From an uncultured Hymenobacter sp. (GTDB taxonomy: Bacteria; Bacteroidota; Bacteroidia; Cytophagales; Hymenobacteraceae), in assembly GCA_913776615.1 (NCBI GenBank), contig CAJYPK010000014.1, forward strand, positions 1-37,117: DNA of 37,117 nt. Reading direction: 5' to 3'. Every line of letters starts with the position of its first letter. Positions within the stretch are counted from its first letter, which is position 1. This document shows, piece after piece, positions 16,582-25,300 of the stretch. The position numbers and the translations under genes were made by a program. Under the pieces are notes generated by a model that was not told the origin of the DNA, did not search any database, and saw only the letters and a list, made by a program, of their open reading frames with translations.

Positions 16582-18231
16582 TTAAATCTTGCGGCCCGTG
16601 TTGATGACGTTCACCGCGTTGAAGCGGGCGGTGGCCGAGCCGTGGCTCACGGCCGACACCTGCGAGGGCTGGCCTTTGCCGTCGAAGAAGGAGCCAAAGA
16701 GGCGGTAGTCGCTCTGGTCGCACACGGCCGCGCACGAGTTCCAAAACTCCTGGGTGTTGGCCTGGTAGGCCACGTCGTCGAGCATCCCGGCGATTTTGCC
16801 CTTCTCGATGGCGTAGAAGACCTGGCCGCCGAATTGAAAATTATACCGCTGCTGGTCAATGGAGTAGGAGCCCCGGCCGGCAATGTAGATGCCCTTGTCG
16901 ACCTGGCTGATTAGCTCATCGACGCTCAGCTTGGCGATGCCGGGGCGCAGGCTCACGTTGGGCATGCGCTGGAACTGCACCGAGCCCCACGAGTCGGCGT
17001 AGCAGCAGCCGTCGGAGGCGTTCTGGCCCACGATGCCCGCCTGGTCGCGGATCTTCTCGTAATCGATGAGCTTGCCCTGGTCGATGAGCGTCCATTCCTT
17101 GGTCTTCACGCCCTCGTCGTCGTAGCCCACCGCCCCCAGCGAGCCGGGTTGCAGCTTGTCGGCCACGATGGTCACGTTCTTCGAGCCGTAGGGGATGTTC
17201 TTCTTACGCCACTCCAGGGTGGCAAAGCTGGTGCCGGCGTAGTTGGCCTCGTAGCCCAGCACCCGGTCCAGCTCCAGCGGGTGGCCGATGCTCTCGTGAA
17301 TCGTGAGCCCCAGGTGGTTGGGGTCGAGTACGAGGTCGTACTTACCCGCCAGCACCGAGGTCGCGGTGAGCTTGGCTTTGGCCTGGCGGGCGGCCAGGGC
17401 AGCGTCTTCCAGGATGTCGTAGCTGTAGCGGTAGCCTACGAGGCCGGTGCCGCTGGGGCCGGCCACCTTGTCGGCGGCCTGGGGCGTGAGGTACTCGTAG
17501 CCCAGCCCCATGGGCGAGCTCAGCGCGTCGCGGGTCTTGAACTTGCCGCTGGCCCGGTCGATGGCCGTGACCGAAAACGTGGGCCAGATGCGGTGAATAT
17601 CCTGGTCGATGTACGAGCCGTCGGTGCTGGCAAAGTACTTCTGCTCGTTGATCTGGAATAAGCTGGAATTAACGAAGTTGGCCCCGTTGGCCAGGGCCGC
17701 CGCGTTGGCGGCCAGCAGTAGCTCGGCCTTCTGGGCCACGGGTACTTCGAAGGCGTTTTGCTTGATGGGCGTTTTCCAGCTCACCTCGCCGTAGCCCTGC
17801 TGGGGGGCCAGCTGCACGGGCTGCTTTTGGGTTTTAGCGTTGGCCTTGGCCATGGCTACGGCGAGCTTGGCAGCCTGGGCTATCCCAGCCTCGCTCACGT
17901 TGTTGGTAGCCGCGAAGCCCCAGCTGCCGCCCGCAATCACGCGCACGCCGGCCCCGAAGCTTTCGCCGCTGGCAATGTTCTGCACCTGCTTTTCGCGGGT
18001 GAATACGCTCTGATTGAGGTAGCGGCCGATGCGCACGTCGGCGTAGCTGGCCCCGGCGCTCTTGGCAGTATTCAGGGCTACGTCGGCCAGGCGCTTCTTC
18101 TGGGCCACGTCGAGGCCGGGCTCCAGCAGGCGGGCGGGATCTACGAGGGTGCCCCCCATACCGGGGAAGTGGGGCAGGAGCAGGGCACCGGTGGCCAGGC
18201 CGGTAAGCCCTACGAAGTCACGTCGTTTCAA
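16582..18231 (-). CDS. tldD: TldD-like zinc metallopeptidase with Tat leader (paralogue 3)
   Basis: This 549-residue paralogue has the catalytic motif HESIGH (312-317) and a twin-arginine leader (MKRRDFVGLTGLATGALLLP). It is the first gene of the five-gene TldD/TldE stretch. Its middle is almost the same as TldD2, but it shares N-terminal features with TldD1 (SAGASYADVRIGRYLNQ, APQQGYGEVSWKTPI), a mosaic pattern. The cysteine segment near the C-terminus differs (NSCAAVCDQ instead of GACQGSCDQ). It has no adjacent tldE of its own and may share tldE2. It begins 101 bp after the LytTR regulator gene on the same strand. Confidence 0.9.
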   Translation of the reverse strand: MKRRDFVGLTGLATGALLLPHFPGMGGTLVDPARLLEPGLDVAQKKRLADVALNTAKSAGASYADVRIGRYLNQSVFTREKQVQNIASGESFGAGVRVIAGGSWGFAATNNVSEAGIAQAAKLAVAMAKANAKTQKQPVQLAPQQGYGEVSWKTPIKQNAFEVPVAQKAELLLAANAAALANGANFVNSSLFQINEQKYFASTDGSYIDQDIHRIWPTFSVTAIDRASGKFKTRDALSSPMGLGYEYLTPQAADKVAGPSGTGLVGYRYSYDILEDAALAARQAKAKLTATSVLAGKYDLVLDPNHLGLTIHESIGHPLELDRVLGYEANYAGTSFATLEWRKKNIPYGSKNVTIVADKLQPGSLGAVGYDDEGVKTKEWTLIDQGKLIDYEKIRDQAGIVGQNASDGCCYADSWGSVQFQRMPNVSLRPGIAKLSVDELISQVDKGIYIAGRGSYSIDQQRYNFQFGGQVFYAIEKGKIAGMLDDVAYQANTQEFWNSCAAVCDQSDYRLFGSFFDGKGQPSQVSAVSHGSATARFNAVNVINTGRKI

Positions 18232-18332
18232 AGCGGAAAAGAAATTAAAGGCAAGCAGGCGGAACGGGCCGGCAAGATGGTAACTTTTTCATAAAAAAGA
18301 CATCTGCGCCCGCCCGGCGTTGCAGCGCCAGC

Positions 18333-19073
18333 TTACCCTTTTTCCCGAATCAGCCGAAAAAACTCCTCGCGGTACGTCTCCCCCACCGTAATGGACTCAT
18401 TGCCCACGAGTAACGAGTGGCCATCCACCATGCGCAGGTGGTCGAGCGAGATGATAAACGACTTGTGCACCCGCACGAAGGGCGGCCGGGGCAGCTGCGC
18501 TTCCAGCTCGCGCAGCGTGAGGTAGGTGATGATGCGCTGGCCCGGCACCACGATGGACACGTAGTTCTTGAGCCCTTCCACGTACAGGATGTCGGCGTAG
18601 CGCAGCTTGAGGTACTTGTTTTTACTGTCGCCCTTCACGAAGAGGTAGTCGGGCGCGGCGGGCGGCGGGCTGGCCGGCGGCGGTGGAGCCGGGAGCGGGG
18701 CGCTGACCGGCGGGGCGGCTGGCAGCAGCGCCTGGGCCTTCTGCACGGCGCGCAAAAACCGGTCGAACGCGATGGGTTTCAACAGGTAATCGACCACGTC
18801 GTGCTCGTAGCCTTGCAGGGCGTACTCGGGGTAGGCGGTGGTAAGAATGACCTTGACGCGACTGCCGCAGACTTTGAGAAACTGCAAGCCCGTGAGCTCG
18901 GGCATCTGAATGTCGAGAAAGACCAGGTCGGCCCGGCCTTCCTGCACCCATTGCAGGGCTTCGAGCGGGTCGGTGGTGGTGCCGACCAGCGTCAGGGCCG
19001 GGATCTTCTGAATGTAGGCGGCGAGCAGCCGGGTGGCGTAGGCTTCGTCATCGACGGCGATGCAGCGGAGCAT
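18333..19073 (-). CDS. LytTR-family response regulator
   Basis: This 246-residue regulator has an N-terminal receiver domain with acidic residues DDE (8-10), phospho-acceptor D54 in VFLDIQMPELTG, and K99 in YLLKP. A proline-rich linker (about 118-141) joins it to a C-terminal LytTR DNA-binding domain (about 143-245) with RYADILYVEGLKNYV, FVRVHKSFIISLDHL and ITVGETYREEF. The ATG at 19071-19073 is chosen because it directly precedes the receiver domain; the longer frame to 19271 adds 66 residues with no domain character. The likely partner kinase is at 19870-20919, separated by an opposed gene. LytTR regulators usually bind direct repeats upstream of a few targets. Confidence 0.9.
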   Translation of the reverse strand: MLRCIAVDDEAYATRLLAAYIQKIPALTLVGTTTDPLEALQWVQEGRADLVFLDIQMPELTGLQFLKVCGSRVKVILTTAYPEYALQGYEHDVVDYLLKPIAFDRFLRAVQKAQALLPAAPPVSAPLPAPPPPASPPPAAPDYLFVKGDSKNKYLKLRYADILYVEGLKNYVSIVVPGQRIITYLTLRELEAQLPRPPFVRVHKSFIISLDHLRMVDGHSLLVGNESITVGETYREEFFRLIREKG

Positions 19074-19188
19074 GGGCAACGGACAAATAAGCAGCGAAGC
19101 CGTACAAGAGCCCCGCCGGGTAGGAACAGTAGCGGCCAAGGTACGGACAGTACCCCCGCTCATGGCGCGAAACGTCGCCCGCCCGCCC

Positions 19189-19205
19189 ACGCTACCCGGT
19201 AGCGT
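19189..19205. promoter_or_regulatory. ACGCTAC-N3-GTAGCGT dyad
   Basis: A 7-bp perfect dyad (19189-19195 and 19199-19205) with a 3-base centre lies between the regulator and the divergent lipoprotein gene, 13 bases upstream of the lipoprotein's -33 box. The size fits an operator for a dimeric regulator, but LytTR proteins usually use direct repeats, so the binder is unknown. Confidence 0.35.
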
Positions 19206-19218
19206 AAGAGATTGAAAA

Positions 19219-19249
19219 TTTGGTTTGTGAGCGGTAAGTAGTATATTTC
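19219..19249 (+). promoter_or_regulatory. Bacteroidota-type promoter for the lipoprotein gene
   Basis: TTTG (19219-19222), a 19-base spacer, and TATATTTC (19242-19249) match the Bacteroidota promoter pattern TTG-N19-21-TAnnTTTG with one mismatch at the last base. A start near 19256 would give a leader of about 33 bases before the ATG at 19289. This is the best promoter match I found in the window. Confidence 0.6.
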
Positions 19250-19288
19250 TTGCCCGCTCTCCTTTTCCCACCGAGATTATCCGTGTTT

Positions 19289-19810
19289 ATGCACTTACGT
19301 CGACTCCTGGCCCTGGCCGCGCTGAGCTGCCTGGCAATGAGCAACAGCTGTAAAAAAGACGACGACGTGGTGCCCTGCAATGCCTCGGCCGACGTGACGA
19401 CGTTTCAAATCACCGGCCTGGCGGCCCACATCACCGAGCCGGTGCCCCAGGTGGGGCAAACGCACCAGTACGTTATCAACTCGGCGGCCGAATACCGGGC
19501 GCTGTTTGCGGGCAAAAAGCTGCCGCCCGTGGATTTCACCACCTACACCCTGCTGGCCGGCAAAACCCGCACCGCCGGTCCCTGCCGCGTGGCCAGGCAG
19601 CAGGTAGCCCAAACCTGCGCCGGCTACACCTACGCCGTGAAGCTGGCCCCCTGCGTCGCCCCGGCCGGGGCCGTCCCCGCCAGCCCCGCCAACGTGGTGT
19701 ACTACGTGCTGGTGCCCCGGCTGGCTCCCGGCGCGCAAGTCGAGTTTGCAGTGGAGCTGCCCGCCGTGCCCGCGCCGGAGGGCGTTTCGACCATCGATTC
19801 CCTGCGCTAG
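19289..19810 (+). CDS. Small putative lipoprotein, unknown function
   Basis: The ATG at 19289 gives 173 residues beginning MHLRRLLALAALSCLAMSNS, followed by C21 and KKDDD. The charged run right after C21 fits the Bacteroidota surface-export pattern, although the lipobox itself (S-N-S-C) is poor; C14 (A-L-S-C) is an alternative. The earlier in-frame start at 19250 is rejected because it hides the leader. Four to five cysteines follow in the mature part (VPCNAS, AGPCRV, AQTCAG, LAPCVA), so disulphides are possible. No known domain recognised. It is transcribed opposite to the kinase and regulator on either side and meets the kinase gene at a 20-bp palindrome overlapping both stop codons. Confidence 0.75.
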   Translation: MHLRRLLALAALSCLAMSNSCKKDDDVVPCNASADVTTFQITGLAAHITEPVPQVGQTHQYVINSAAEYRALFAGKKLPPVDFTTYTLLAGKTRTAGPCRVARQQVAQTCAGYTYAVKLAPCVAPAGAVPASPANVVYYVLVPRLAPGAQVEFAVELPAVPAPEGVSTIDSLR

Positions 19811-19878
19811 TCTTTAGGGTAGGAGGGTAGGAGGTTCGTCCTAGACTCCTACCCTCACACCCTCCTACCCTAAAGACT
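19809..19878. terminator. Palindrome overlapping two convergent stop codons
   Basis: Arms 19809-19828 and 19859-19878 are perfectly complementary (20 of 20). They include the lipoprotein stop (TAG, 19808-19810) and the kinase stop (CTA, 19870-19872). The arms are tandem GGGTAGGA-type units and a smaller internal hairpin is possible. It probably ends transcription from both sides, though no long T-run follows. Confidence 0.7.
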
Positions 19879-20919
19879 GAGCACTAGGTGAGCGCGGTAC
19901 GTAAGGCCGTCGCTGTGCACCGTGAGAACGTGCCGGTCGGGGTACAGCAGGGCCAGCCGCCGCCGGATATTGGGCAGGCCTACGCCGGTGGTCGCATCCT
20001 TCTGGTGCTGGTTGATGCGGTTCTCAACGGTAAACTCCAGCTGATCAGGCGCGGGCAAGTGCAGCCCGATGCGCACCGGGTGGGCCGCCTGGCTTACCAC
20101 GCCGTGCTTCAGCGCGTTCTCGACAAACGGGATGAGCAGCAGCGTAGCCACCCGCTGCCCGCCCACGGGCTGGCCGGTTTGGGTAAACTTCACGAAGAAC
20201 TTGTCCTCGAAGCGCAGCCGGTGAATGGTGAGGTAGTTCTCCACGTACTCGACTTCGCGGGCGAGGTCTACCTGGCCGTCGGGGCTGTCGTGCAGCAGGT
20301 AGCGCATGAGGTCGGAAAGGCGCAGGATGGCCTCGGCCAGCTCTTCCGATACCGGGTAGGCCGTGGCATAGAGGTAGTTGAGCGTATTGTAGAGAAAGTG
20401 CGGATTGATCTGGGTGCGTAAAAAGGCTAGCTCAGCCTGGGTGCGGGCCTGTTCCAGGGCTTGCAGCTGGCGTTGGTTTTCGCGCTCCTTCTCGCGTAAA
20501 AAGGCGTCGCGGATGGCCACCGCCGCCCCGGCCAGTACGATGGTCGGGGGCAGGTAATAGGCGTTGTCCTTGAGGTAGAAAAGCAGCGGGGTGCCCGGAT
20601 AGTAATTGCGGAAGCCGAAGAAAAGCGGCAGTAATATCTCTTGCAGCAAGTAGCGGCTGGCGGCAAATACCAGCGGCGTACCCAGCAGCCCCAGCACCAG
20701 TATCGGCCAGCGCCCCGGCCGCAGCCCCAGCGGAAACACCACCAGGTAACAGTAGTAAAACAGGCTTACCGTGCTGAGCAGAAACGTGCCTTGCAGCAGC
20801 AGTAGCTTGTCCAGGCTGACCTTTTCGTGCGGGCCGTAATTGACCGAGGCAAAAAATAAGTCGTAGCCCAGCACCAGGGCCCAGCCCAGAATTTGATACA
20901 GAATAATGCGGCGGTTCAT
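19870..20919 (-). CDS. LytS/YehU-type sensor histidine kinase
   Basis: This 349-residue membrane kinase has four predicted N-terminal helices (about 8-25, 40-62, 71-94 and 121-140), a coiled coil (about 140-168) and a His-kinase core. H174 sits in the H-box INPHFLYNTLN (171-181). The N-box is PFVENALKHG (264-273) and the G-box GVGLPNIRRR (312-321). This is the LytS/YehU architecture, which pairs with LytTR regulators. The regulator on the same strand is about 800 bp downstream, beyond an opposed lipoprotein gene, so the two are not a simple operon. Its stop codon lies inside the terminator palindrome. The signal sensed is unknown. Confidence 0.9.
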   Translation of the reverse strand: MNRRIILYQILGWALVLGYDLFFASVNYGPHEKVSLDKLLLLQGTFLLSTVSLFYYCYLVVFPLGLRPGRWPILVLGLLGTPLVFAASRYLLQEILLPLFFGFRNYYPGTPLLFYLKDNAYYLPPTIVLAGAAVAIRDAFLREKERENQRQLQALEQARTQAELAFLRTQINPHFLYNTLNYLYATAYPVSEELAEAILRLSDLMRYLLHDSPDGQVDLAREVEYVENYLTIHRLRFEDKFFVKFTQTGQPVGGQRVATLLLIPFVENALKHGVVSQAAHPVRIGLHLPAPDQLEFTVENRINQHQKDATTGVGLPNIRRRLALLYPDRHVLTVHSDGLTYRAHLVLSL

Positions 20920-20957
20920 GGCTTAAAAGTACCCGCCGGGCCAGGCCCGCCCCCGAA

Positions 20958-21067
20958 TATTATCCCAACGCCCCGCTGGCTGGCTTCAACGCCCGCCGGG
21001 CCAGGATATCGCCCGGCCCGGCGGGCCGGGGGGCGTTGGTGTAAGGGTTGGTGGGGTTGGGATAATA
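20958..21067. promoter_or_regulatory. Mirror-image GTTGGGATAATA boxes between divergent genes
   Basis: The 12-base TATTATCCCAAC (20958-20969) and its exact complement GTTGGGATAATA (21056-21067) face each other between the kinase and the TraB-like gene. Each is 39-63 bases from its start codon. Further GC-rich arms between and beside them can pair (about 20989-21040), so the gap could fold strongly. These could be symmetric promoter or operator sites, or simply palindrome arms. Confidence 0.4.
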
Positions 21068-21129
21068 AAATTTCCGCCCCCGGGGTGGCCCGGCACCTTT
21101 GCAGCATCACTTCTCAACCCCCCGCTGCC

Positions 21130-22032
21130 ATGTCGCTCCGCACCTTTTTCCGCCCCCTGCTCGCTGGTTTGTTTGTTAGTGCCGCTCACCTGGCGGCCGC
21201 CCAGGCCCCGGCCGCGCCGGCCACTAAAATCAAAGTGTACCTGGTGGGTACGTTCCACTTCAACGCCTCTTCCAGCGACGTGATCAAGGGCACCAAGGTG
21301 GATATGGAGACGCCCGACAAGCAGCGCGAGCTCGACGAGCTGGTAGGTAAGCTGCAAAAAACGCAGGCCGATAAAGTGTTCGTGGAATGGACGGCCGACC
21401 GCCAGCACTTTGTGGATAGTACCTACGCCCTTTACCGCCGGGGCCAGCGCCCGGTGGGCAGCCAGCGCCAAAACAACAACGAGGTAGTGCAGCTGGGCTA
21501 CCGCCTAGCCAACCGCCTCAACCGGCCCCGGGTGTACTGCGCCGATGCCGACGGGGAATTCAATTACCCCGCTGCCCAGCAGTACGCCAAGGAGCACAAC
21601 CAGGAAGCAGTGCTGACCGGCGCCCTGGCCGAAACGCCGCTGGCCGACACGGTGGGCCGCCGCATCGACGCCCGCGTGGCCGCCATCAAGGCCCGCCAAG
21701 CGCCCGCGGCCAAGTATCCCGGCGCCAGCCTGCTGGCCCAGTTTCAGCGCATGAACAAAGAGGCCGCCGACCAGAGCTCGATGGATTCGTACCTGCTGGC
21801 GCTGGCCCGCGTGGGCGGGGGCGACAATTACCCCGGGGCCGACCTGGCCGGCGAGTTTTTCAAGCGCAACGTGCGCATCTACACCAACTTGCTGCGAGCC
21901 GTCGATGTGCAGCACGACCGGGCCATCGTGCTCATCATCGGCCAGGGCCACGTGGCCTTCTTGAAATCCATCCTGCGCTACAACTCCCTGTTTGAGGTGG
22001 CCGAGGTGCTGCCGCTGCTGGAAGCGAAGTAG
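21130..22032 (+). CDS. DUF5694-like secreted protein (TraB/GumN-type fold)
   Basis: The ATG at 21130 gives 300 residues with a signal peptide (RTFFRPLLAGLFVSAAHLAAA, cut near AAAQ). A longer open frame from 20893 is rejected because it runs through the divergent regulatory region. The mature part begins KIKVYLVGTFHFNASSSDVI, with a GTFHF motif at 40-44, and continues DKVFVEWTADRQHF; near the end it has IVLIIGQGHVAFLKSILR. The conserved G-T-x-H and GxGH pair fit the TraB/PrgY/GumN superfamily and the Bacteroidota DUF5694 group. TraB-like proteins are proposed metalloproteases or pheromone-shutdown factors, but the function here is not established. Confidence 0.75.
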   Translation: MSLRTFFRPLLAGLFVSAAHLAAAQAPAAPATKIKVYLVGTFHFNASSSDVIKGTKVDMETPDKQRELDELVGKLQKTQADKVFVEWTADRQHFVDSTYALYRRGQRPVGSQRQNNNEVVQLGYRLANRLNRPRVYCADADGEFNYPAAQQYAKEHNQEAVLTGALAETPLADTVGRRIDARVAAIKARQAPAAKYPGASLLAQFQRMNKEAADQSSMDSYLLALARVGGGDNYPGADLAGEFFKRNVRIYTNLLRAVDVQHDRAIVLIIGQGHVAFLKSILRYNSLFEVAEVLPLLEAK

Positions 22033-22369
22033 GTAGTTATTATAGCGGTTTCTAAGTCAGTGTGCAGGTTATCGCTACTCAGGCAGAGCGCCTCACCCCC
22101 CGACCCCCTCTCCGAAAAAGAGAGGGGGAGCCTGCCGACTACCTACCGATTGCCTGACGTGAGCAAGTGGTCGGCTCCCCCTCTCTTTTTCGGAGAGGGG
22201 GCCGGGGGGTGAGGCGCTCCGCCTGAGTAGCGATAACCTGCACACTGACTTGAAATTTGCTCTAGGTCAGCAAGATTGCCAACCCATTCTCGCAAAAAAA
22301 GCCCAGACCTAAGCAGGTCTGGGCTTTTTTGCAAAAAATATGGAGTGGCTGCGGTTAGCCGCCTACCGC
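22033..22369. repeat. 337-bp gap: long 79-bp-arm palindrome, then a terminator
   Basis: Arms 22054-22132 and 22173-22251 match at 77 of 79 positions around a 40-base spacer, giving a palindromic unit of about 198 bp. Each arm also contains its own hairpin (CCCCTCTC with GAGAGGGG). No open reading frame of note is inside. This is the longest repeat in the window and resembles a MITE-type or foldback element, although no clear target-site duplication was found. The terminator at 22292-22332 follows it. Confidence 0.9.
22292..22332. terminator. Bidirectional rho-independent terminator
   Basis: A stem of about 18 bp (22292-22310 with 22315-22332, one bulge) has an AAGC loop and A/T runs on both sides. 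The core is GCCCAGACCT paired with AGGTCTGGGC. It serves the plus-strand TraB-like gene and the minus-strand secreted nuclease-like gene, which converge here. Confidence 0.9.
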
Positions 22370-25300
22370 CTACTGCTTCTCGAAGCGGTCGGTGTACGTC
22401 TGCTGGGCACCCACGAGGCGGACTACGTAGAGGCCGGGCGCGAGGCTACCCACGCGCTGGCTCAGCTGCTGGTTGAGCTGGGCTACCGAGCCAGTGGTGC
22501 GCAGCACGAGGCTGCCGGTAGTAGTATAAACACTCAGAGCCAGGTCTTTGCCGGTTTCGGCTACGTCGAAGCGAACGTTGTTGGCTACCGGGTTGGGGTA
22601 GAGGCCCAGCGTAGCGGTGCGGCTGGCTTTGGTGGCCAGCACCCCGTTGGTGAACGAGTAGCGCGAGAAAATGGGGTAGTGGTCGGAAGTGCTGTTGGCG
22701 TAGTTGGCAATTGTGGCCGCCACGTCGGTGCGGATGGCCGCCGTGCCGGAGATGTAGTACTGCGCCATGTTGCGATTGGCAATCACGTTGTCAATCACCG
22801 TGGGGAAGCCCGCCGTGGAGCGCCCGCCGGCCTGGGCCAGCGGCAGCGTGATTTGCAGGTAGTTGGCATCCTGGGTGAAGGCCGAGTACGAGCTGATGGC
22901 CGGCGTAACGCCGGTGGCGATGGTGCCGTCGAGTACGTCGTTGTAGTCGCCCACGATGAGCGTGTTGTCATTGGCGTAGCTGCTTTCCAGCAGCGCCTTG
23001 AGTTGATCAGCTCCAGTCTTACGACGAGCGTAGTCGTCGGCCGAAGAGGTAGAGGAATTAGCCTTGGCGTGAATCACGACGAAGTTCACTCTCTTGGTGA
23101 CGCCGTCGAGGGTTACGTCGGCACGCATCGAGTAGGGGAAGCGGCCCGAAGCCCAGGGAGTGAAGGCATCGCAAGCTCTTGGTTGTGAGCAGCGTAACAA
23201 CCCTACAAAGGAGGGATTGCGTACCATGTCAGTGCGGTAGATAAACGCCAGTTTCTGGGTTAGGGTATAACCGGGATCGCTTTTGCTATCAGCATACGAG
23301 CCAAACTCCGAAATCTTGTAGGCGTAGGGGAGGCCGCTGGTGGTCGAAAGCTGGGCCGTAAGGTTGCGCAGGCGTACGGTGTCCACGACCTCTTCCAAGG
23401 CGTACACGTCGGCGCGGAGCGCATTAAGCACCGTAAAGGCGTTGGTGTATTGCTGGTTTTTGTCGGCGGGGCCTTTGCCGTTTTCGGGCGAGCCAAACCA
23501 CTCCATGTTCCAGTTTACCACTTCCAGCGTCTTGGCCAAGTCGTAGGTGTTGCCGGTTATGGTCACTGTGCGGCTGGTAGCGCCCGTCGTGGCCAGGGTA
23601 ATGGTCGAAGAGTAATTGACCGAGGCCACGGTGGGCGTAAAGCGGACGGTGACGGCTTTAACGGCGCCGTTGGCTTCGGCCTGCGTCAGGGTAACGCTGC
23701 TGGCGAAGGTGGTGCCGTCTTTCGAGAGCGTGAAGGCCGAGTTGGCCGAGGTCAGCGTCACGTCGCCGGTGAGGTTGGCGCTCGTTACGTTGAGGGTGCG
23801 GGTGCCGCTGGTGTTCAGGGCCTGGTAGCCGAAGGCGAGGCTGTTTACGTCGGTAAAGAAGCTCGGGGCCGGGGCCGTGCTCGAGTTGGTGAGCGCGATG
23901 TCGTCGAGGGTCCAGCGGGCGGCGCTGCTCGCGGTCGAGGTATACACGAAGGCCAGGTACACCCGCGTCGTCTTGTAAGCCGAGAGGTCGATGCCCGTCG
24001 TCTGCGTCCACGCGTCGGAGCCCGAGCCGGGGAACTGCGCGTTCAGGTCGGTCCAGGTGGCGGCGCTGGGTGCCCCGCTGCCGCTGTAGTTGGTCGATAC
24101 CATCAGCTTGAGGCCGGGACCGTTGAAGGCCGTGCGACTCCAGAACGAAAACAGCGGGTAGTTGTAGGTGCTGAGGTTGAAGACCGGCGAGATAAGCCAG
24201 TCTTCATTGACAACGTTGGCGCCGCTGGCGTAGCCGTTCATTTGTACGCCGTAGGGCGTGGCCGTCGTCGCGGTGGGGGCGTTGGGGTCGCGGCCAAACG
24301 TGGTGCAAGCCCACGTCTGCGCGCCGGTTACGCTGTACTGGCTCCACCCGTCGGAGAGGTCCGTAGCGCAGGTGTTAAAATTGAAAACCGTCTGGTTGGG
24401 ATCGACGCCCGTGCCCGTGAGGGCTACCGTGCGCGTCGTGGCCCCGGTGCTGGCGTGGCTGATGCTCCCGGTGGCGCTGCCCGTGGCGGTGGGCGTAAAC
24501 TTCACGTACACCGTTTGGGCCGTGGCCAGCTCGGTGGCCGTGTAGGTAACGGTGGTGCCGAAGGTGCTGTTGTCGCGCGAGATGGTGTAGGGGCCGGTGG
24601 CTGTGAGCGTAGTAGCCGCCGTGAGGTTGGCTCCCGTCAGCGTGTACGTCCGGGCGGTCGAGGTCGAGTTGACGTTCTGGTTACCGAAGGCCAGGGTCTC
24701 GACCGAAGCCGTGAGCAGGGGCGTCGTGGCCGTGGGCGCATTCCAGGTCAGCGTAAAGTCGTCGATGGCCGAGCTGGGGCGGCTGCCGCCCCCCGTCGTT
24801 CCATTCGGGGCGACAATGCGAATCCACACCGGGCCGGTCTGGTTGTTGAGCGCGCTGCCGAAGCTGGCCGAGATGGTCGTGTTGGAGAAAAACGGGCCCG
24901 TCGTGGCCGTCGAGCCTACCTGCGTAAACGTGCTGGGCGTAGTGCCCGTGCCGTAATCGACTTGCCAAGTAGTCGTGCGGCCCGTGGAAGTAGCGTTGGC
25001 AATGGTGCTGTCGAGCGACTGCAACTTGAAGCTGAGCGCCAAATCCGTTTTGCCACTGGTATTGGCCAGCTGAAACACGAAAGCCGGGCCGGCATCGCCG
25101 AAGCTACCCGTTTGGCGCACACCCAGGGCGCGGTTGGTGGCTGCCGTCTGCGTGGCCGCGGTGGCGCGGCTGTTGAAGGCGTTGGCCGAGGCGAAGTTTT
25201 TAAAGCCCGCCCCCGTGCTTGCCCAAGTGGTCGTGCTGCCGGGCGTCAGGATAAGCTGGGCCGCCGTGGGGGCCGTGCCCAGGCTGGTAGCCGAGGCGCC

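Noticed and set aside
20940..21080. Possible tRNA or structured RNA in the GC-rich divergent gap
   Set aside because: The strong pairing is explained by mirror-image arms; no tRNA arms or T-loop motif were found.
20893..21129. N-terminal extension of the TraB-like protein from 20893
   Set aside because: It overlaps the divergent kinase gene and the GC-rich palindrome region and hides a clear signal peptide starting at 21130.
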